A stretch of 64,000 nt of DNA from Clytia hemisphaerica. Lineage: Eukaryota; Cnidaria; Hydrozoa; Leptothecata; Clytiidae. Location of the stretch: the NCBI GenBank assembly GCA_902728285.1, contig CACVBU010000181.1:1000217-1064216 (forward strand), in the 5' to 3' direction. The notes under the pieces were generated by a model. That model was not told the DNA's origin and did not search any database. It saw only the letters and a list, made by a program, of their open reading frames with translations. Position numbers and translations under genes: made by a program. Shown here one piece after another: positions 47,712-60,200 of the stretch (position 1 is the first letter of the stretch; each line of letters begins with the position of its first letter).

Positions 47712-49024
47712 ACCATGAGGTTAGCATGTGCAGCATCTGAAAACACTGTGATACCCCAGGATCCTGGGTGACCAAGGGTTGGAAACATCACTTCACAGGA
47801 ACTCTCTTTCAGTTTTCTGATACATTTCTTTAGTTGTATTAGATCGTTGACTGTTGCATCATTAAATTTTGTACTGAAATAGACAACGTGGAAGGCGAAG
47901 TCTGGTCTTGATCCTTGAACAGCCCAATTAAGTTTGCCAACCGAAGCTCTGAATGTTGTTGTTTCTTCAGGAGTTAACTTTTCACATTTTTGAGACATTC
48001 GTTCTGGTGATATTTCAACATCTGGTAAACTTTGAACATAATCATTTTGGGAGATAGTGATGCCATCTGATGTTTGAGTCAGGTGAAAACCAACATAGTT
48101 GAATGTTTCTTCTTCACATCTTCCAGCATGAAATCTTTGGTGAAGTGGTTTGATAATGTCCGTCTCAAATAGATTGTTTCCAGCATGGAGAAAATCATCA
48201 ACATGGCACACAATGAATCCTTGGAGAGAATCGTTTAACTTGTAGTAGAAGACTGCTGGATCCAAAATTGATTGTATACATCCTTGCTTTGTTAACTCAT
48301 CTGCAACACTTGCGTAGAATTGTCGGGCTGCGTCGTTTAACCCATAGAGACACTTCTGTAGTTTCCAAAGTTTTCCTTTCAACTTAGTTTCTTTTGGAGG
48401 AGACACATGTATTTCCCTTGAGATTGTTTTTCCTTGCAAAAATGCAGATTTGATATCAGTTGTCTTGATATCCCAATTCGTGTTTGGCGCAATTGCCAGA
48501 AATGTTCGCAGGACATTCTTTGAAACTGTGGGTGAGTCTGTCCTTTCTTTGAATGATTCCTCATAGCCTCTTGCAACAAGACGTGCTCGGACACCACCAT
48601 TCTTCTCCCATAACACCCATGTTGTTGATAAACGAAATTGACCTTCGTCTTTAACTACTGAAAAGGTATTGAATTGTTTGAGCTTCTCAATCTCCTCCAG
48701 CTTTGCTCTTTCACAGTCAGGTGTTTGTTGTTGATTCTTTGGTATGATAACAATATTGACTTCTTCAGGAGCATCAGGAATTTGCTTCCACTCACATTTT
48801 TCTAAATCAATAGCCATCGGAGATTGGTCTTCTGAGCTTTCCAGGTTGAACCAGCTTTTGAACTTCCCATTGGCTTTACCAGCACGACTTATTACCTTTG
48901 CAGACTGCCACTCTGAGGATTGCTTGATTGAGATGGTTTCACCCTTCTTTGGAAACGTCTGGTTCTTTGCTGTCTGTTTTGTTCTTGATGTGGATGTTTC
49001 TAAGGATGAGTCTTTAAATTTCAC
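47708..49024 (-). pseudogene. Copia-type reverse transcriptase segment of pol
   Basis: About 438 codons: GVRARLVARGYEE, DIKSAFLQG, LYGLNDAARQFY and the catalytic FIVCHVDDFLHAG, where the usual Y of YVDD is H. It then runs into SDAAHANL at the start of RNase H. The first 170 residues lie in copy 1 of the 818-bp duplication. Upstream in this frame, copy 1 has a TAA near 49171 where copy 2 has CAA, so this stretch is cut from the gag-pol frame. Confidence 0.8.
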
Positions 49025-50144
49025 AGTTTGACGTGTTGAATCTTTTGGTGATGGAGCTGTTATTGATGAATTTCTCGATGAACGTTTGGATGTAGAATCT
49101 TTAGGTGAAGCTTTGGAAGAGATGATAGGCGATTGTTGAGATGATGTGGCTTCTTTCTGGAATGATGATTAAACTGAGATTGCATCATTAACTGTTGGAG
49201 ACGCAGATAATGACGGTCCCTGTCTTGTTGTTGGTGTTGCTGGTCTTTTTGATTCGTCTGGATTTGGTGGATCGTTATCACCTCTGGCGGTTCTTTTATT
49301 GATACTAACATCTTCCTCAGTGAATGCAGGACATTCTTTGAAACTGTGGGTGAGTCTGTCCTTTCTTTGAATGATTCCTCATAGCCTCTTGCAACAAGAC
49401 GTGCTCGGACACCACCATTCTTCTCCCATAACACCCATGTTGTTGATAAACGAAATTGACCTTCGTCTTTAACTACTGAAAAGGTATTGAATTGTTTGAG
49501 CTTCTCAATCTCCTCCAGCTTTGCTCTTTCACAGTCAGGTGTTTGTTGTTGATTCTTTGGTATGATAACAATATTGACTTCTTCAGGAGCATCAGGAATT
49601 TGCTTCCACTCACATTTTTCTAAATCAATAGCCATCGGAGATTGGTCTTCTGAGCTTTCCAGGTTGAACCAGCTTTTGAACTTCCCATTGGCTTTACCAG
49701 CACGACTTATTACCTTTGCAGACTGCCACTCTGAGGATTGCTTGATTGAGATGGTTTCACCCTTCTTTGGAAACGTCTGGTTCTTTGCTGTCTGTTTTGT
49801 TCTTGATGTGGATGTTTCTAAGGATGAGTCTTTAAATTTCACAGTTTGACGTGTTGAATCTTTTGGTGATGGAGCTGTTATTGATGAATTTCTCGATGAA
49901 CGTTTGGATGTAGAATCTTTAGGTGAAGCTTTGGAAGAGATGATAGGCGATTGTTGAGATGATGTGGCTTCTTTCTGGAATGATGATTGAACTGAGATTG
50001 CATCATTAACTGTTGGAGACGCAGATAATGACGGTCCCTGTCTTGTTGTTGGTGTTGCTGGTCTTTTTGATTCGTCTGGATTTGGTGGATCGTTATCACC
50101 TCTGGCGGTTCTTTTATTGATACTAACATCTTCCTCAGTGAATG
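48509..50144. repeat. 818-bp tandem duplication inside the copia-type element
   Basis: Copy 1 48509-49326, copy 2 49327-50144. The only difference I noticed is one base near 49171 (TAA versus CAA on the minus strand). 818 is not a multiple of three, so the duplication shifts the frame at 49327 and separates integrase from RT. Confidence 0.9.
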
Positions 50145-52668
50145 TTTTTGATCTGGATCCATCATGTTTTGACAAAACTTCAACCAAGGGTTTATGATTG
50201 ATTGGTGTCTGTATTGGCTGCTCAAATTCTTCTCCGCGCGATTTGGCATTGTTTTCCATTGGTGTGAGTGTTGGATCCTCTGGTGCTTTTATGAGACGAT
50301 TTGGAGAAACACGAACCATTATTCCTCCGTGACGAATAAATATCACTTTGCCATCTTGAAACACCACTTTGGCTGGGCCAAGCCATTTCTTTGAACCTTC
50401 ACGCATGTAGAACACTCGATCGCCATTGTTGAAGATCTGCTCAGATACTCGGATCTTGCTGTAGAGAGCACGTCGAATACGCTCACTGGATTCAGATTCA
50501 ATAAATGCTTTTCTTGATGCATGTAAAGCATTTAGGTGAGTAGCAAGGGTTTCAGATGTTGTGCCTTGCAAAGCCGCAATGTTGTCTGTCATAACATTTG
50601 GTACGTTGGGATTCTTGCCAAAGACAAGCTGGTAACTGCTGAATCCATGCCACATTTGCAAACTGTTTCGTGATGTGTTTGCCCATGCTAGAAGAACGTC
50701 AATTGGTGTTCGTGGACATTGTTCTTTCAACTTGAGAAGCATGATGTCAGTAATTGCATGATTCCTTTCACACAAACCATTTTGAAATGGACTCTCTGCA
50801 GCTGTTGTAATTGTTTGGATGTTCAAGATGCTAGACACTTCTCTGATTTCATCAGCATTGAATTCACCTCCATTGTCTGTAACGATACTTGACATAATGC
50901 CATATCCTGCACCACACCAGTGCAGCATGATGTTGTCGATGACTTCTGTTGGCTTCTTACGAGAGATGAACTTTGACACTGTGAGACGAGACCACATGTC
51001 TATCATGTGGAGAATCCATTTATCTCCCCACTTCTTTAAGTCGAGGGCAACTTTGTCATTGAATTGGGCTGCTAATGGCAACGCAACGGCTGGTCGTGGA
51101 GGGGTTGTAGGATACATCTTGCACAGCTCACATCTTTGGTGAATTTCTAGAAGCAGGGGTTTAAATTCGTCTGACCAACTGTTGGAATCTTTGAGAAGGG
51201 ATATCAGCTTCACCATCGATGGATGCGCAAATTGTCTGTGCAGCTTCAGTAAAACTTTGTATCTGTCACTATCTTCCAGTTCTGCAATTTTGACTGCAAA
51301 CACTTGAGAAACATCAAATTCTTTGGCAATTGAGACGCAGTAGTGTCCTGATGATGTATGATTTAAGGATACAACTTTGCCAAAGATCTCAGCTGAGTCG
51401 TTGACCAGATCGAGGATGATACCTGCTTTCTTCATTGCTTTGATGGACAGCAGAAGAGGGATGTCAGAATCGACAACGTCAGTAACGATTGTTATCTCTT
51501 TCCCAGCAAGATACGCAGGGATTTCGTAACAGGCAATTGAGGAAAGAACTTCACCACCGCCAAACTTGAACAGTCTGCCTCCAGTGAACTGCTTGATTTT
51601 CTTCTTCTCCTCTTCATTGAGCATTTGAGTATAGTTCTGAAACCAGGATGTTCCACAAACTGTGCTCGAACAAGCACAGTCAAGCACGGCACAAAATGCA
51701 GCTTCTGAGCGAAGAAGTGCATTATCTGGTTTGGATGTATCTGCTCCAGTATAGAGACAGAATTCTTGCGAATTGTTTTTGTTAGTTTTAGCAAGATTTT
51801 CCCAGCTGTCTGGACATTCAGGAAGTAAGTGTCTATATGAACCACAGCTTGCACATGTCAATAGTTTCCCTTCAGAGTTCTTTGGATTAATCTTTCTGGA
51901 AGGACGTGTAGAATCAGATTCTTGCTGCTGCCAATTTTGTTGTGGTCTGGAACGAGCACCTCCTTGATAAGCACCTCGATTAGCACCTCCACGATGAGCA
52001 CCTCCACGATAACTGCCACGGCCACGTCTTCCGTTGTTGTTTTGTTGTCGGTGATTTGTATACAAGACTTCATCTTCCGTTAAGCAAACAGTTTCAAGAT
52101 TTGCTGCTTTCACACCATTGGAAATTTCAGAGACTTGATCCCCTTTAAACTTTTTCAAAGAAAGTTTCGCTTGTTCATAAAGTTCTTTCTTGTTTTTGTA
52201 ATCCATTCCAGTTAACACTAGAAGTCTCTCTTCATTGCCCAAATTGGCTTGTTTCAACAGCTTGAATGCAAGTATTTCTGAAGGGAGGGTCATTCCTTTT
52301 TTCGACATTTTGTTATAGTTCTGATCGAATTTGGAAATGTATTCAGTAATAGACTGTTCCTTTTTCTCGTATTCTTCAAAAGTGCTGAATTTCTCCCAGC
52401 TGTCAGCAAGATCGTCCTTCTTTAATTTTTTATCCATAAATCTCAGTAATTTGTCCAAACCATCTTGTCCTTTTAAGTCAGTTATAGACAGCTCATCAAA
52501 AACTTTCTCTCGAATTCCACTTTCATCATCTTCTGGGAGTGTGAGGGCTATAGCTATGCCCTGTTTTTCTGCTTCTAGGTCGGTAATTTCTCGCCACGCT
52601 TCGAGTTCAATCCGATATCTCTCATAGTAACCACTTTTGTACTCTGGTGTCTTAATCTTCATAGCCAT
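49060..52668 (-). pseudogene. Copia-type Gag-protease-integrase polyprotein segment
   Basis: 1202-codon ORF; the first about 1113 residues are genuine and the rest is frameshifted duplication. Gag comes first, with an RGG-rich stretch at 213-239 and a zinc knuckle C-X2-C-X4-H-X4-C at 272-285. The protease site is near 330, reading LDCAC where D-[ST]-G is usual. The integrase has an HHCC finger (H477, H482, C513, C516) and a DD35E triad at D543, D598 and E634. A Ser/Thr-rich linker follows before RT. The long open frame means the element was active recently. Confidence 0.88.
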
Positions 52669-52678
52669 TCTGCTACCA
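52669..52678 (-). promoter_or_regulatory. Primer-binding site for initiator Met tRNA
   Basis: TGGTAGCAGA on the minus strand is the complement of the 3' end of animal initiator tRNA-Met (family knowledge). It abuts the gag ATG directly, so the 5' leader after it has no length at all. Confidence 0.65.
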
Positions 52679-52854
52679 TTGATGAAGTTGACACATATAC
52701 TTTTAGCTTTCGTATAATATATATTTTGGGGACCAAGCCCTCTCTCTTAATCTACTCTATAAGAACAAAAGATAAAATATGTTAGTAACAATATCGACAC
52801 CAGCTACACTGCCCTTGATGAGTCATTTTTCAATTGTCTTATTACATTAATCTT

Positions 52855-52885
52855 CAGGTAGGTCCATTCAGCATGTAGCTTGTTT
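52855..52885 (+). repeat. 31-bp direct repeat right of the copia-type element
   Basis: Partner of 46964-46994, differing at one position (CATGTAGC for CATGTTGC). It includes the GGTAGGTCCA end of the GGACCTACC repeat family. Confidence 0.6.
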
Positions 52886-53444
52886 ATTTCCTTGTTTGAA
52901 AGCCGGTCAACTTCCCCCAGACTCTTGCAAATCAGTTATAACAGGCAGAAACTATTGCAAATTAGGCTCTGTTGGCTATTTAGGATGTTGACCTAATTAG
53001 ACTTAAGGTTTCTATACGATAAGCATTGATTATTTTTCAGTCAATCCAGCTGAAAAAAGCTCCCTTCAAGTTTTTTTAAGATTTGAAATATAGATTTCGT
53101 TTTTTATTACAGTAGCTACTACAGTAACATAGTTTCCAAATATTTAGTTTAAAATATGAATATTAGGACATAAAGTACCTTTATATAGAGAAAATTGTAA
53201 CAATTATCAATGTTTTGTCAGCTTCAGAGTATAGCATAAGATTTTTTTTGCGAGTAATGGTTTTAAAATTTGCATTTGAAAAATGAAGGTTTTTCACATC
53301 CCTGTGTAGCAGACCTGCTGGGTCCCTGCCCCCATTAGAAATTTTGGCCAGAATTTCGTTTGTTTTTTTTGCATATGATCTCAATCACTATTTTTACAGG
53401 TAAATTGATAATTTGCTTATCCTTTTTCTTCTCAATGACATCAT

Positions 53445-53774
53445 CGGGGGGGGGGGGGGTACTTAGGCAAAAATAGGTGCTGAGTATGTGTGGACGGTAA
53501 GGGTCAGGTTTTTCACCTTTCAAAGTCTCTCTAAGGGTTACAAAAATCAGGAAATTTCAAAGTAGTCTCTCTAAGGGTGGGAAAAAGGGAAAAATCACGA
53601 TTTTTAGAAAAAAAATTTGATTCTGATTGAAAAAATTACAAAAAAGTCTCTACCCTTAGGGGTAGGAAATTTTTGAAAATCAGAGAAAATTTTTCGAAAA
53701 AGTCTCTCTAAGGGTTGGTTTTCGGCGGTCCCATCCGCACATACCCCTCATTCACCAACCCTAGTACCCCCCGG
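53445..53774. mobile_element. MITE, G-run family copy 3, with 8-bp target-site duplication
   Basis: Starts C plus about 14 G then TACTTAGGCAAAAATAGG; ends CCTAGTACCCCCCGG. Flanked by GACATCAT on both sides (53437-53444 and 53775-53782). Repeated AGTCTCTCTAAGGGT words inside. Same family as 12703 and 13755. Confidence 0.78.
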
Positions 53775-53782
53775 GACATCAT

Positions 53783-55480
53783 GAGTGTTGTCCCTGATCT
53801 TTAATCATAATCACTAACATTGCTGAATAGTGTATTCATTCTATTTATTTCCAGGGAAACTAAAAATAATAAACACGAAAAAAGAAAAGAAGAATGGAAA
53901 ACAGCATGAGCAATCTGCGTCCTATGGTGTTCCAGCATCATGGATAATTAAAAAAATACAAAATGGATGACCATCTTGTTGGGTCCTCTACCTCTAGAAT
54001 TTCATCTCCTGGAACAACGTTGGGTTGTAGAAGAGCATTTTCGTTGTTGACTTCCCATTTCAGTAAAATGGGTGACCATATTTCTGCTTTGATTAATTGT
54101 AAAGCTTATTTTACTATTACGAGAACCTGACCAAAAGTAAACGCTACATACCAGGTAAGATGTTTCAATCTGGAGAGTTTTATTAGTATAGTGAATTACC
54201 CTAGTATTGGTTAAAAGTTGCCACTTCACACTAAAAGATTCCCAAAGCACTTTAGTTCTGGGTAAGAACAAGGGATGGCGTTGTATAGTTTAAAGACAAA
54301 ACGGCTGTACAATGCACCGAAAGAATATTCTAGAAAATATAGATTAGTCTTTCAAATTCAAAACTCTCAACAATATGCTAATACAATGTTTTAGGAGATG
54401 GACCATCATATTTATTTAACATGTGGTGTTCATTTAAAGGTTGAAGAAGGACCAATTACTACAGGGAACAGCTTGCAAATAGTCCAAAATCCAATGGGAT
54501 AAGCAATGAATACAATACTGATGAAGATGTCATATAGATGATGATGTTAGGAACGAAAACACATTATAAACCATGTGCAAAGGAATGGGTGAAGGTATTA
54601 CTTCTCTCAAGTTTTTTTCTTGTTCATATTTACCCATCAGAAAGATGCAAAGAGGGAAAAATGATCACCATAGACTAGGTATCGAATTTTTTACATACTT
54701 ATTTGTAAAGAGTGGCACTCTAATCATTCTTTTTCCTCCAAAGCCCATAAGTCCTTAACTCCAGAAAATGAAAGTGCTGAAAAACATCAAATTTTTAGAG
54801 GGCTCACTTCCATGCTAGAATTAAAATACTGATAAAATTACTCTCATTCTTATTTTCATTAGGTCATTAGAATTATTCAGACTGCAAAATAATGGAGAGA
54901 GTTTACCAAGAAATATGTTGGGGTTGTTTTGTTGAAATACAATTGGGTGAAAGAAGAGAAAAGAATTATAAAAAACTGAAATGGTTTGGAATTAACAAGA
55001 CGAAAGATATGATGTGAATATGATGATACAAGTTGTGAGTTTTTTGCAAATTCGTTTTAAAATGTGTTTTATTTTGTTATTTTGAGTTTAATTTTTCAAT
55101 TATTTGTTTAAGGATTAAAAGTTTTTGGGGTTTATACACATGGTTCATTTAAAACGGTTTCATTCAGAAAGTAGACAGAGGACAACAAGCAATTATTGTA
55201 TGGTCACTGTTGAACTATAATATTTTTTCATAATTTAGGCAGAGGATTTCGGCCCAATTAACGTAGAATAGTTTTTTGCAACTCGCTTATTGCGCACCAC
55301 CAGCGTAACGGATTTTAATGAAATAGTTTCTTTACCTACCTAGTTAAGTTGATCGAAAAGATCATACCTTTGAAAATACATTTTGGTGCATAGGTCATTG
55401 GCCTCTGCCAAGCTGTGGGGATTTCCGGGGATTTCCAAACCATCATTCTAGATGATTTCATTAGTCTTTTCACCTTTCCC
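53783..55480. other. Intergenic DNA, no gene seen
   Basis: No exon or repeat family recognised; small ORFs lack domains. Confidence 0.35.
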
Positions 55481-55699
55481 GACATTTCTCAAAATTGCTT
55501 TTGAGTCGCTCTTCTCTTCATGACTGTCATTACCTTGGAGTTTTCAAACATTTGGAGTTTCTGAGCTTGCTCCTTCTAACTATAATTCATTTTCAAAATT
55601 ATATTGACAATTTTGGGTATTTTAACGTTATTCAAAATTTAAAGGTCAATTGTTTTTGGAAGTCCTCTCCAAACAAGAATTTCGACTCTTTGTAGATCT

Positions 55700-56240
55700 C
55701 CATTTGGTTCTCTCCCTCAGCGGTTTACTGGACTGTTTATTTTCGTTTAATTAGATAATATTATAATAAGTCTAAGCTCGTAGCCGATTTCATTTTCGAT
55801 AAGCTTCTTTTTGTCTTCATTAGGGAAAGCTTCCTTTTTTAACAATTTGAATTCTCTTTTTAGGAATTTTAAGAGAGAATTTTGTTTTCAATTTCTTTTT
55901 GCAGAACTAGAATATCTTCTTCAGAGGGTTTGTCTTGCAAGCTTTGCTTTGTTTTGGCTGCTTTTGAAGGGATCTGTTCTTCTTCGACACTTTATTTATT
56001 GTTGGGGTAGGCAGCAGGTTCTTTGCACGGGATTAATGAGCGGATTTGTTTTTATCTATCATCAATAGTGTAGTGGCCATTTCTAACGGTAATAATGTCA
56101 AGATTGGAATTTCAAAATGCACCTTAGCTTTCAAAGCTCTATACGTTGTTGTTTGGGTTAACTGGGCTGACATGCAATTGTGGCATAATTTGAGAGTTAG
56201 GACAGTCCATCCTTTGGTTATTTGATAGAGCAAATAAATT
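55700..56240 (-). pseudogene. Decayed coding-like region downstream of the acidic protein gene
   Basis: Minus-strand text keeps switching frame between coding-like stretches: SNNQRMDCPNSQIM near 56200, VEEEQIPSKAAKTKQSL near 55960, FLKREFKLLKKEAFPNEDKK near 55840. This suggests a former charged, low-complexity protein with several indels, perhaps the continuation of the gene at 56240-56974. No family recognised. Confidence 0.3.
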
Positions 56241-56974
56241 AATGAGGTGTATTATTTGCTGCGATGATTTGTTCTTCAAAAGCTTTCGCCTCTTCTCCGT
56301 GCTGGTGGAAAGCCTGCTTTTTTGGAAGAGGTTCTTTTGAGAGGTCTTCCATTTCAATATCAGTGTCATATTTCGTCTCTTTTCCGTGACGTTCAACATG
56401 TTCACCAGTGAGAGGTTCCTCTGAAAGATCCTCCATTTCAATGTCATTGGGGTATGAAAGAATCGGTCATGAATATTCTCCCGAACGATTTGAAACGACC
56501 CCGCCGTTCCTTAGATGCAAAAGGGATATTTTCTTCACTTCGATTGAAATAGTCCATTGCTTGTTGGATTGTTTGAGGAGCGTTATCTGTAGTAGTGAAT
56601 AGAGCAGGGAAAATTGATGTTTTTTGGCTGTCTTGCGGCGGAGAGTTGAATGGGTTGTTCGGTGGCGATTTGAATAGGTTGTTTAGTGGCGAGTTGAATT
56701 GGTTGTTTGGCGGCGAGTTAAATGGGTTTTTCGGTGGCAAGTTGAATGGTTTTTTTGGTGGCGAGTTGGATGGGTTGTTCGGTGGAGGGATTGGGTTTCC
56801 ATTCATTGTAATGTTGTATTCGTGTTCTATGCGCTCCATCATTGATTTCCTTTTCTGAGGTCTTATGAAAGGGTTGTTGTCTACCTTAGCACGTTCTTGT
56901 TGAAGTTGGAGATATCTTTGGTACAAAGAATGGAATTGTTCAGCAGACATTTCTTCCTCGTCAACTTCCATAGG
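56240..56974 (-). CDS. Acidic low-complexity protein with PPKNPFNS repeats, frameshifted
   Basis: The exon begins after an AG at 56975-56976 with PMEVDEEEMSAEQFHSLYQR. It has a charged helical part, then about six repeats of an eight-residue unit PP[KN]NPFNS, and ends in a stop at 56444. One base off, the text continues as DIEMEDLSEEPLTGEHVE and then a second DIEMEDLSKEPLPK, reaching a stop near 56240, so a one-base indel near 56447 is likely. A small upstream exon at 57211-57290, encoding YEKEPMDIDRNEHNE, joins it in phase. That exon abuts the 30-bp array, which may be part of the same gene. I do not recognise the family. Confidence 0.5.
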
Positions 56975-57287
56975 CTCGACTTAAAGAAGAGAAAGAAAGT
57001 ATTCGTCATTATTTGCGAAGAGATATTACAGTGTTTTAGGGAAAGACGATGAATACTGTGTACTTGGTCACTCACAGTAAAGTTCAATGAACCTAGAGAT
57101 TTTCAAAAGAATTTGGCGTACAAAGACACGGTTAATGAAAAGTGTAGAGATCCTTGTCAGAGGATGATCGTATACGATTTTAACATGATAAAATTCAATG
57201 AGTTACATACCTCATTATGCTCATTGCGGTCGATATCCATTGGTTCTTTTTCATACTTGGCTTCTTACTTGTTGCTCATTATAATTC

Positions 57288-60200
57288 TCGTTTGTTATTG
57301 GCTGTTCACCATAGCTCCCGTTTCGTATTGGTTGTTCACCATAGTTTCCGTTTCTTATTGGCTGTTCACCATAGTTCTCGTATCTTATTGGCTGTTCACC
57401 ATAGCTCCCGTTTCGTATTGGTTGTTAATCATAGCTCCCGTTTCGTATTGGTTGTTCACCATAGTTCTCTTTTCGTATTGGTTGTTCACCATAGTTTCGT
57501 TTCTTATTGGTTGTTCACCATAGTTCTCGTTTCTTATTGGCTGTTCACCATAGCTCTCGTTTCGTATTGGTTGTTCACCATAGCTCCCGTTTCTTATTGG
57601 TTGTTCACCATAGCTCCCGTTTCTTATTGGTTGTTCACCATAGTTCTCGTTTCGTATTGGTTGTTCACCATAGTTCTCGTTTCGTATTGGTTGTTCACCA
57701 TAGCTCCCGTTTCTTATTGGTTGTTCACCATAGCTCTCGTTTCGTATTGGTTGTTCACCATAGCTCCAGTTTCTTATTGGCTGTTCATCATAGTTCTCGT
57801 TTCTTATTGGTTGTTCACCATAGCTCCAGTTTCTTATTGGCTGTTCACCATAGATCTCGTTTCGTATTGGTTGTTCACCATAGCTCCCGTTTCTTATTGG
57901 TTGTTCACCATAGTTCTCGTTTCTTATTGGCTGTTCACCATAGATCTCGTTTCGTATTGGTTGTTCACCATAGCTCCCGTTTCTTATTGGTTGTTCACCA
58001 TAGTTCTCGTTTCTTATTGGTTGTTCACCATAGCTCCCGTTTCGTATTGTTTGTTCACCATAGTTCTCGCTTCTTATTGGTTGTTCACCATAGCTCTTGT
58101 TTCTTATTGGTTGTTCACCATAGTTTCCGTTTCTTATTGGCTGTTCACCATAGTTCTCGTATCTTATTGGCTGTTCACCATAGCTCCCGTTTCGTATTGG
58201 TTGTTAATCATAGCTCCCGTTTCGTATTGGTTGTTCACCATAGTTCTCTTTTCGTATTGGTTGTTCACCATAGTTTCGTTTCTTATTGGTTGTTCACCAT
58301 AGTTCTCGTTTCTTATTGGCTGTTCACCATAGCTCTCGTTTCGTATTGGTTGTTCACCATAGCTCCCGTTTCTTATTGGTTGTTCACCATAGCTCTCGTT
58401 TCGTATTGGTTGTTCACCATAGCTCCAGTTTCTTATTGGCTGTTCATCATAGTTCTCGTTTCTTATTGGTTGTTCACAATAGTTTACGTTTCTTATTGGT
58501 TGTTCACCATAGCTCCCGTTTCGTATTGGCTGTTCACCATAGTTCTCGTTTTTTATTGGTTGTTCACCATAGCTCCCGTTTCGTATTGGTTGTTCACCAT
58601 AGTTCTCGTTTCTTATTGGTTGTTCACCATAGCTCTTGTTTCTTATTGGCTGTTCACCATAGCTCCCGTTTCTTATTGGTTGTTCACCATAATTTTCGTT
58701 TCGTATTGGTTGTTCACCATAGTTCCCGTTTCTTATTGGCTGTTCACCATAGTTCTCGTATCTTATTGGCTGTTCACCATAGCTCCCGTTTCGTATTGGT
58801 TGTTAATCATAGCTCCCGTTTCGTATTGGTTGTTCACCATAGTTCTCTTTTCGTATTGGTTGTTCACCATAGTTCTCGTTTATTATTGGTTGTTCACCAT
58901 AGTTCTCGTTTCTTATTGGTTGTTCACCATAGCTCTCGTTTCGTATTGGTTGTTAATCATAGCTCCCGTTTCGTATTGGTTGTTCACCATAGTTCTCTTT
59001 TCGTATTGGTTGTTCACCATAGTTCTCGTTTCTTATTGGTTGTTCACCATAGTTCTCTTTTCGTATTGGTTGTTCACCATAGTTCTCGTTTCTTATTGGT
59101 TGTTCACCATAGCTCTCGTTCGTATTGGTTGTTCACCATAGCTCCCGTTTCTTATTGGTTGTTCACCATAGCTCCCGTCTCTTATTGGTTGTTCACCATA
59201 GCTCTCGTTTCGTATTGGTTGTTCACCATAGCTCCAGTTTCTTATTGGCTGTTCACCATAGATCTCGTTTCGTATTGGTTGTTCACCATAACTCCCGTTT
59301 CTTATTGGTTGTTCACCATAGTTTCCGTTTCTTATTGGCTGTTCACCATAGTTCTCGTATCTTATTGGCTGTTCACCATAGCTCCCGTTTCGTATTGGTT
59401 GTTAATCATAGCTCCCGTTTCGTATTGGTTGTTCACCATAGTTCTCTTTTCGTATTGGTTGTTCACCATAGTTCTCGTTTCTTATTGGTTGTTCACCATA
59501 GTTCTCTTTTCGTATTGGTTGTTCACCATAGTTCTCGTTTCTTATTGGTTGTTCACCATAGCTCTCGTTCGTATTGGTTGTTCACCATAGCTCCCGTTTC
59601 TTATTGGTTGTTCACCATAGCTCCCGTTTCTTATTGGTTGTTCACCATAGCTCTCGTTTCGTATTGGTTGTTCACCATAGCTCCAGTTTCTTATTGGCTG
59701 TTCACCATAGATCTCGTTTCGTATTGGTTGTTCACCATAGCTCCCGTTTCTTATTGGTTGTTCACCATAGTTTCCGTTTCTTATTGGCTGTTCACCATAG
59801 TTCTCGTATCTTATTGGCTGTTCACCATAGCTCCCGTTTCGTATTGGTTGTTAATCATAGCTCCCGTTTCGTATTGGTTGTTCACCATAGTTCTCTTTTC
59901 GTATTGGTTGTTCACCATAGTTTCGTTTCTTATTGGTTGTTCACCATAGTTCTCGTTTCTTATTGGCTGTTCACCATAGCTCTCGTTTCGTATTGGTTGT
60001 TCACCATAGCTCCCGTTTCTTATTGGTTGTTCACCATAGCTCTCGTTTCGTATTGGTGTTCACCATAGCTCCAGTTTCTTATTGGCTGTTCATCATAGTT
60101 CTCGTTTCTTATTGGTTGTTCACAATAGTTTACGTTTCTTATTGGTTGTTCACCATAGCTCCCGTTTCGTATTGGCTGTTCACCATAGTTCTCGTTTTTT

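Larger units (their letters stand above)
46995..52854 (-). mobile_element. Ty1/copia-type retrotransposon, disrupted
   Basis: Gene order Gag, protease, integrase, reverse transcriptase, RNase H on the minus strand, integrase before RT, is diagnostic of the copia group. A primer-binding site and a candidate polypurine tract (GAAAAAAGG then TG, near 47328-47336) are visible. I cannot find a matching LTR pair, so the outer borders are only the 31-bp direct repeats. Broken by an 818-bp tandem duplication and a frameshift near 47710. Confidence 0.75.

Noticed and set aside
48744-49849. Twin 95-codon plus-strand ORFs
   Set aside because: Antisense shadows of the copia-type pol gene, present twice only because of the 818-bp duplication.
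52680-52854. 5' LTR of the copia-type element starting TGATGAAG
   Set aside because: The TG..CA form and position fit, but no matching copy is visible left of 47.3 kb, so it cannot be called an LTR from this window.
52945-52965. Fragment of the 957-bp TIR element (ACTATTGCAAATTAGG)
   Set aside because: Only about 16 bases match; could be chance in AT-rich DNA.
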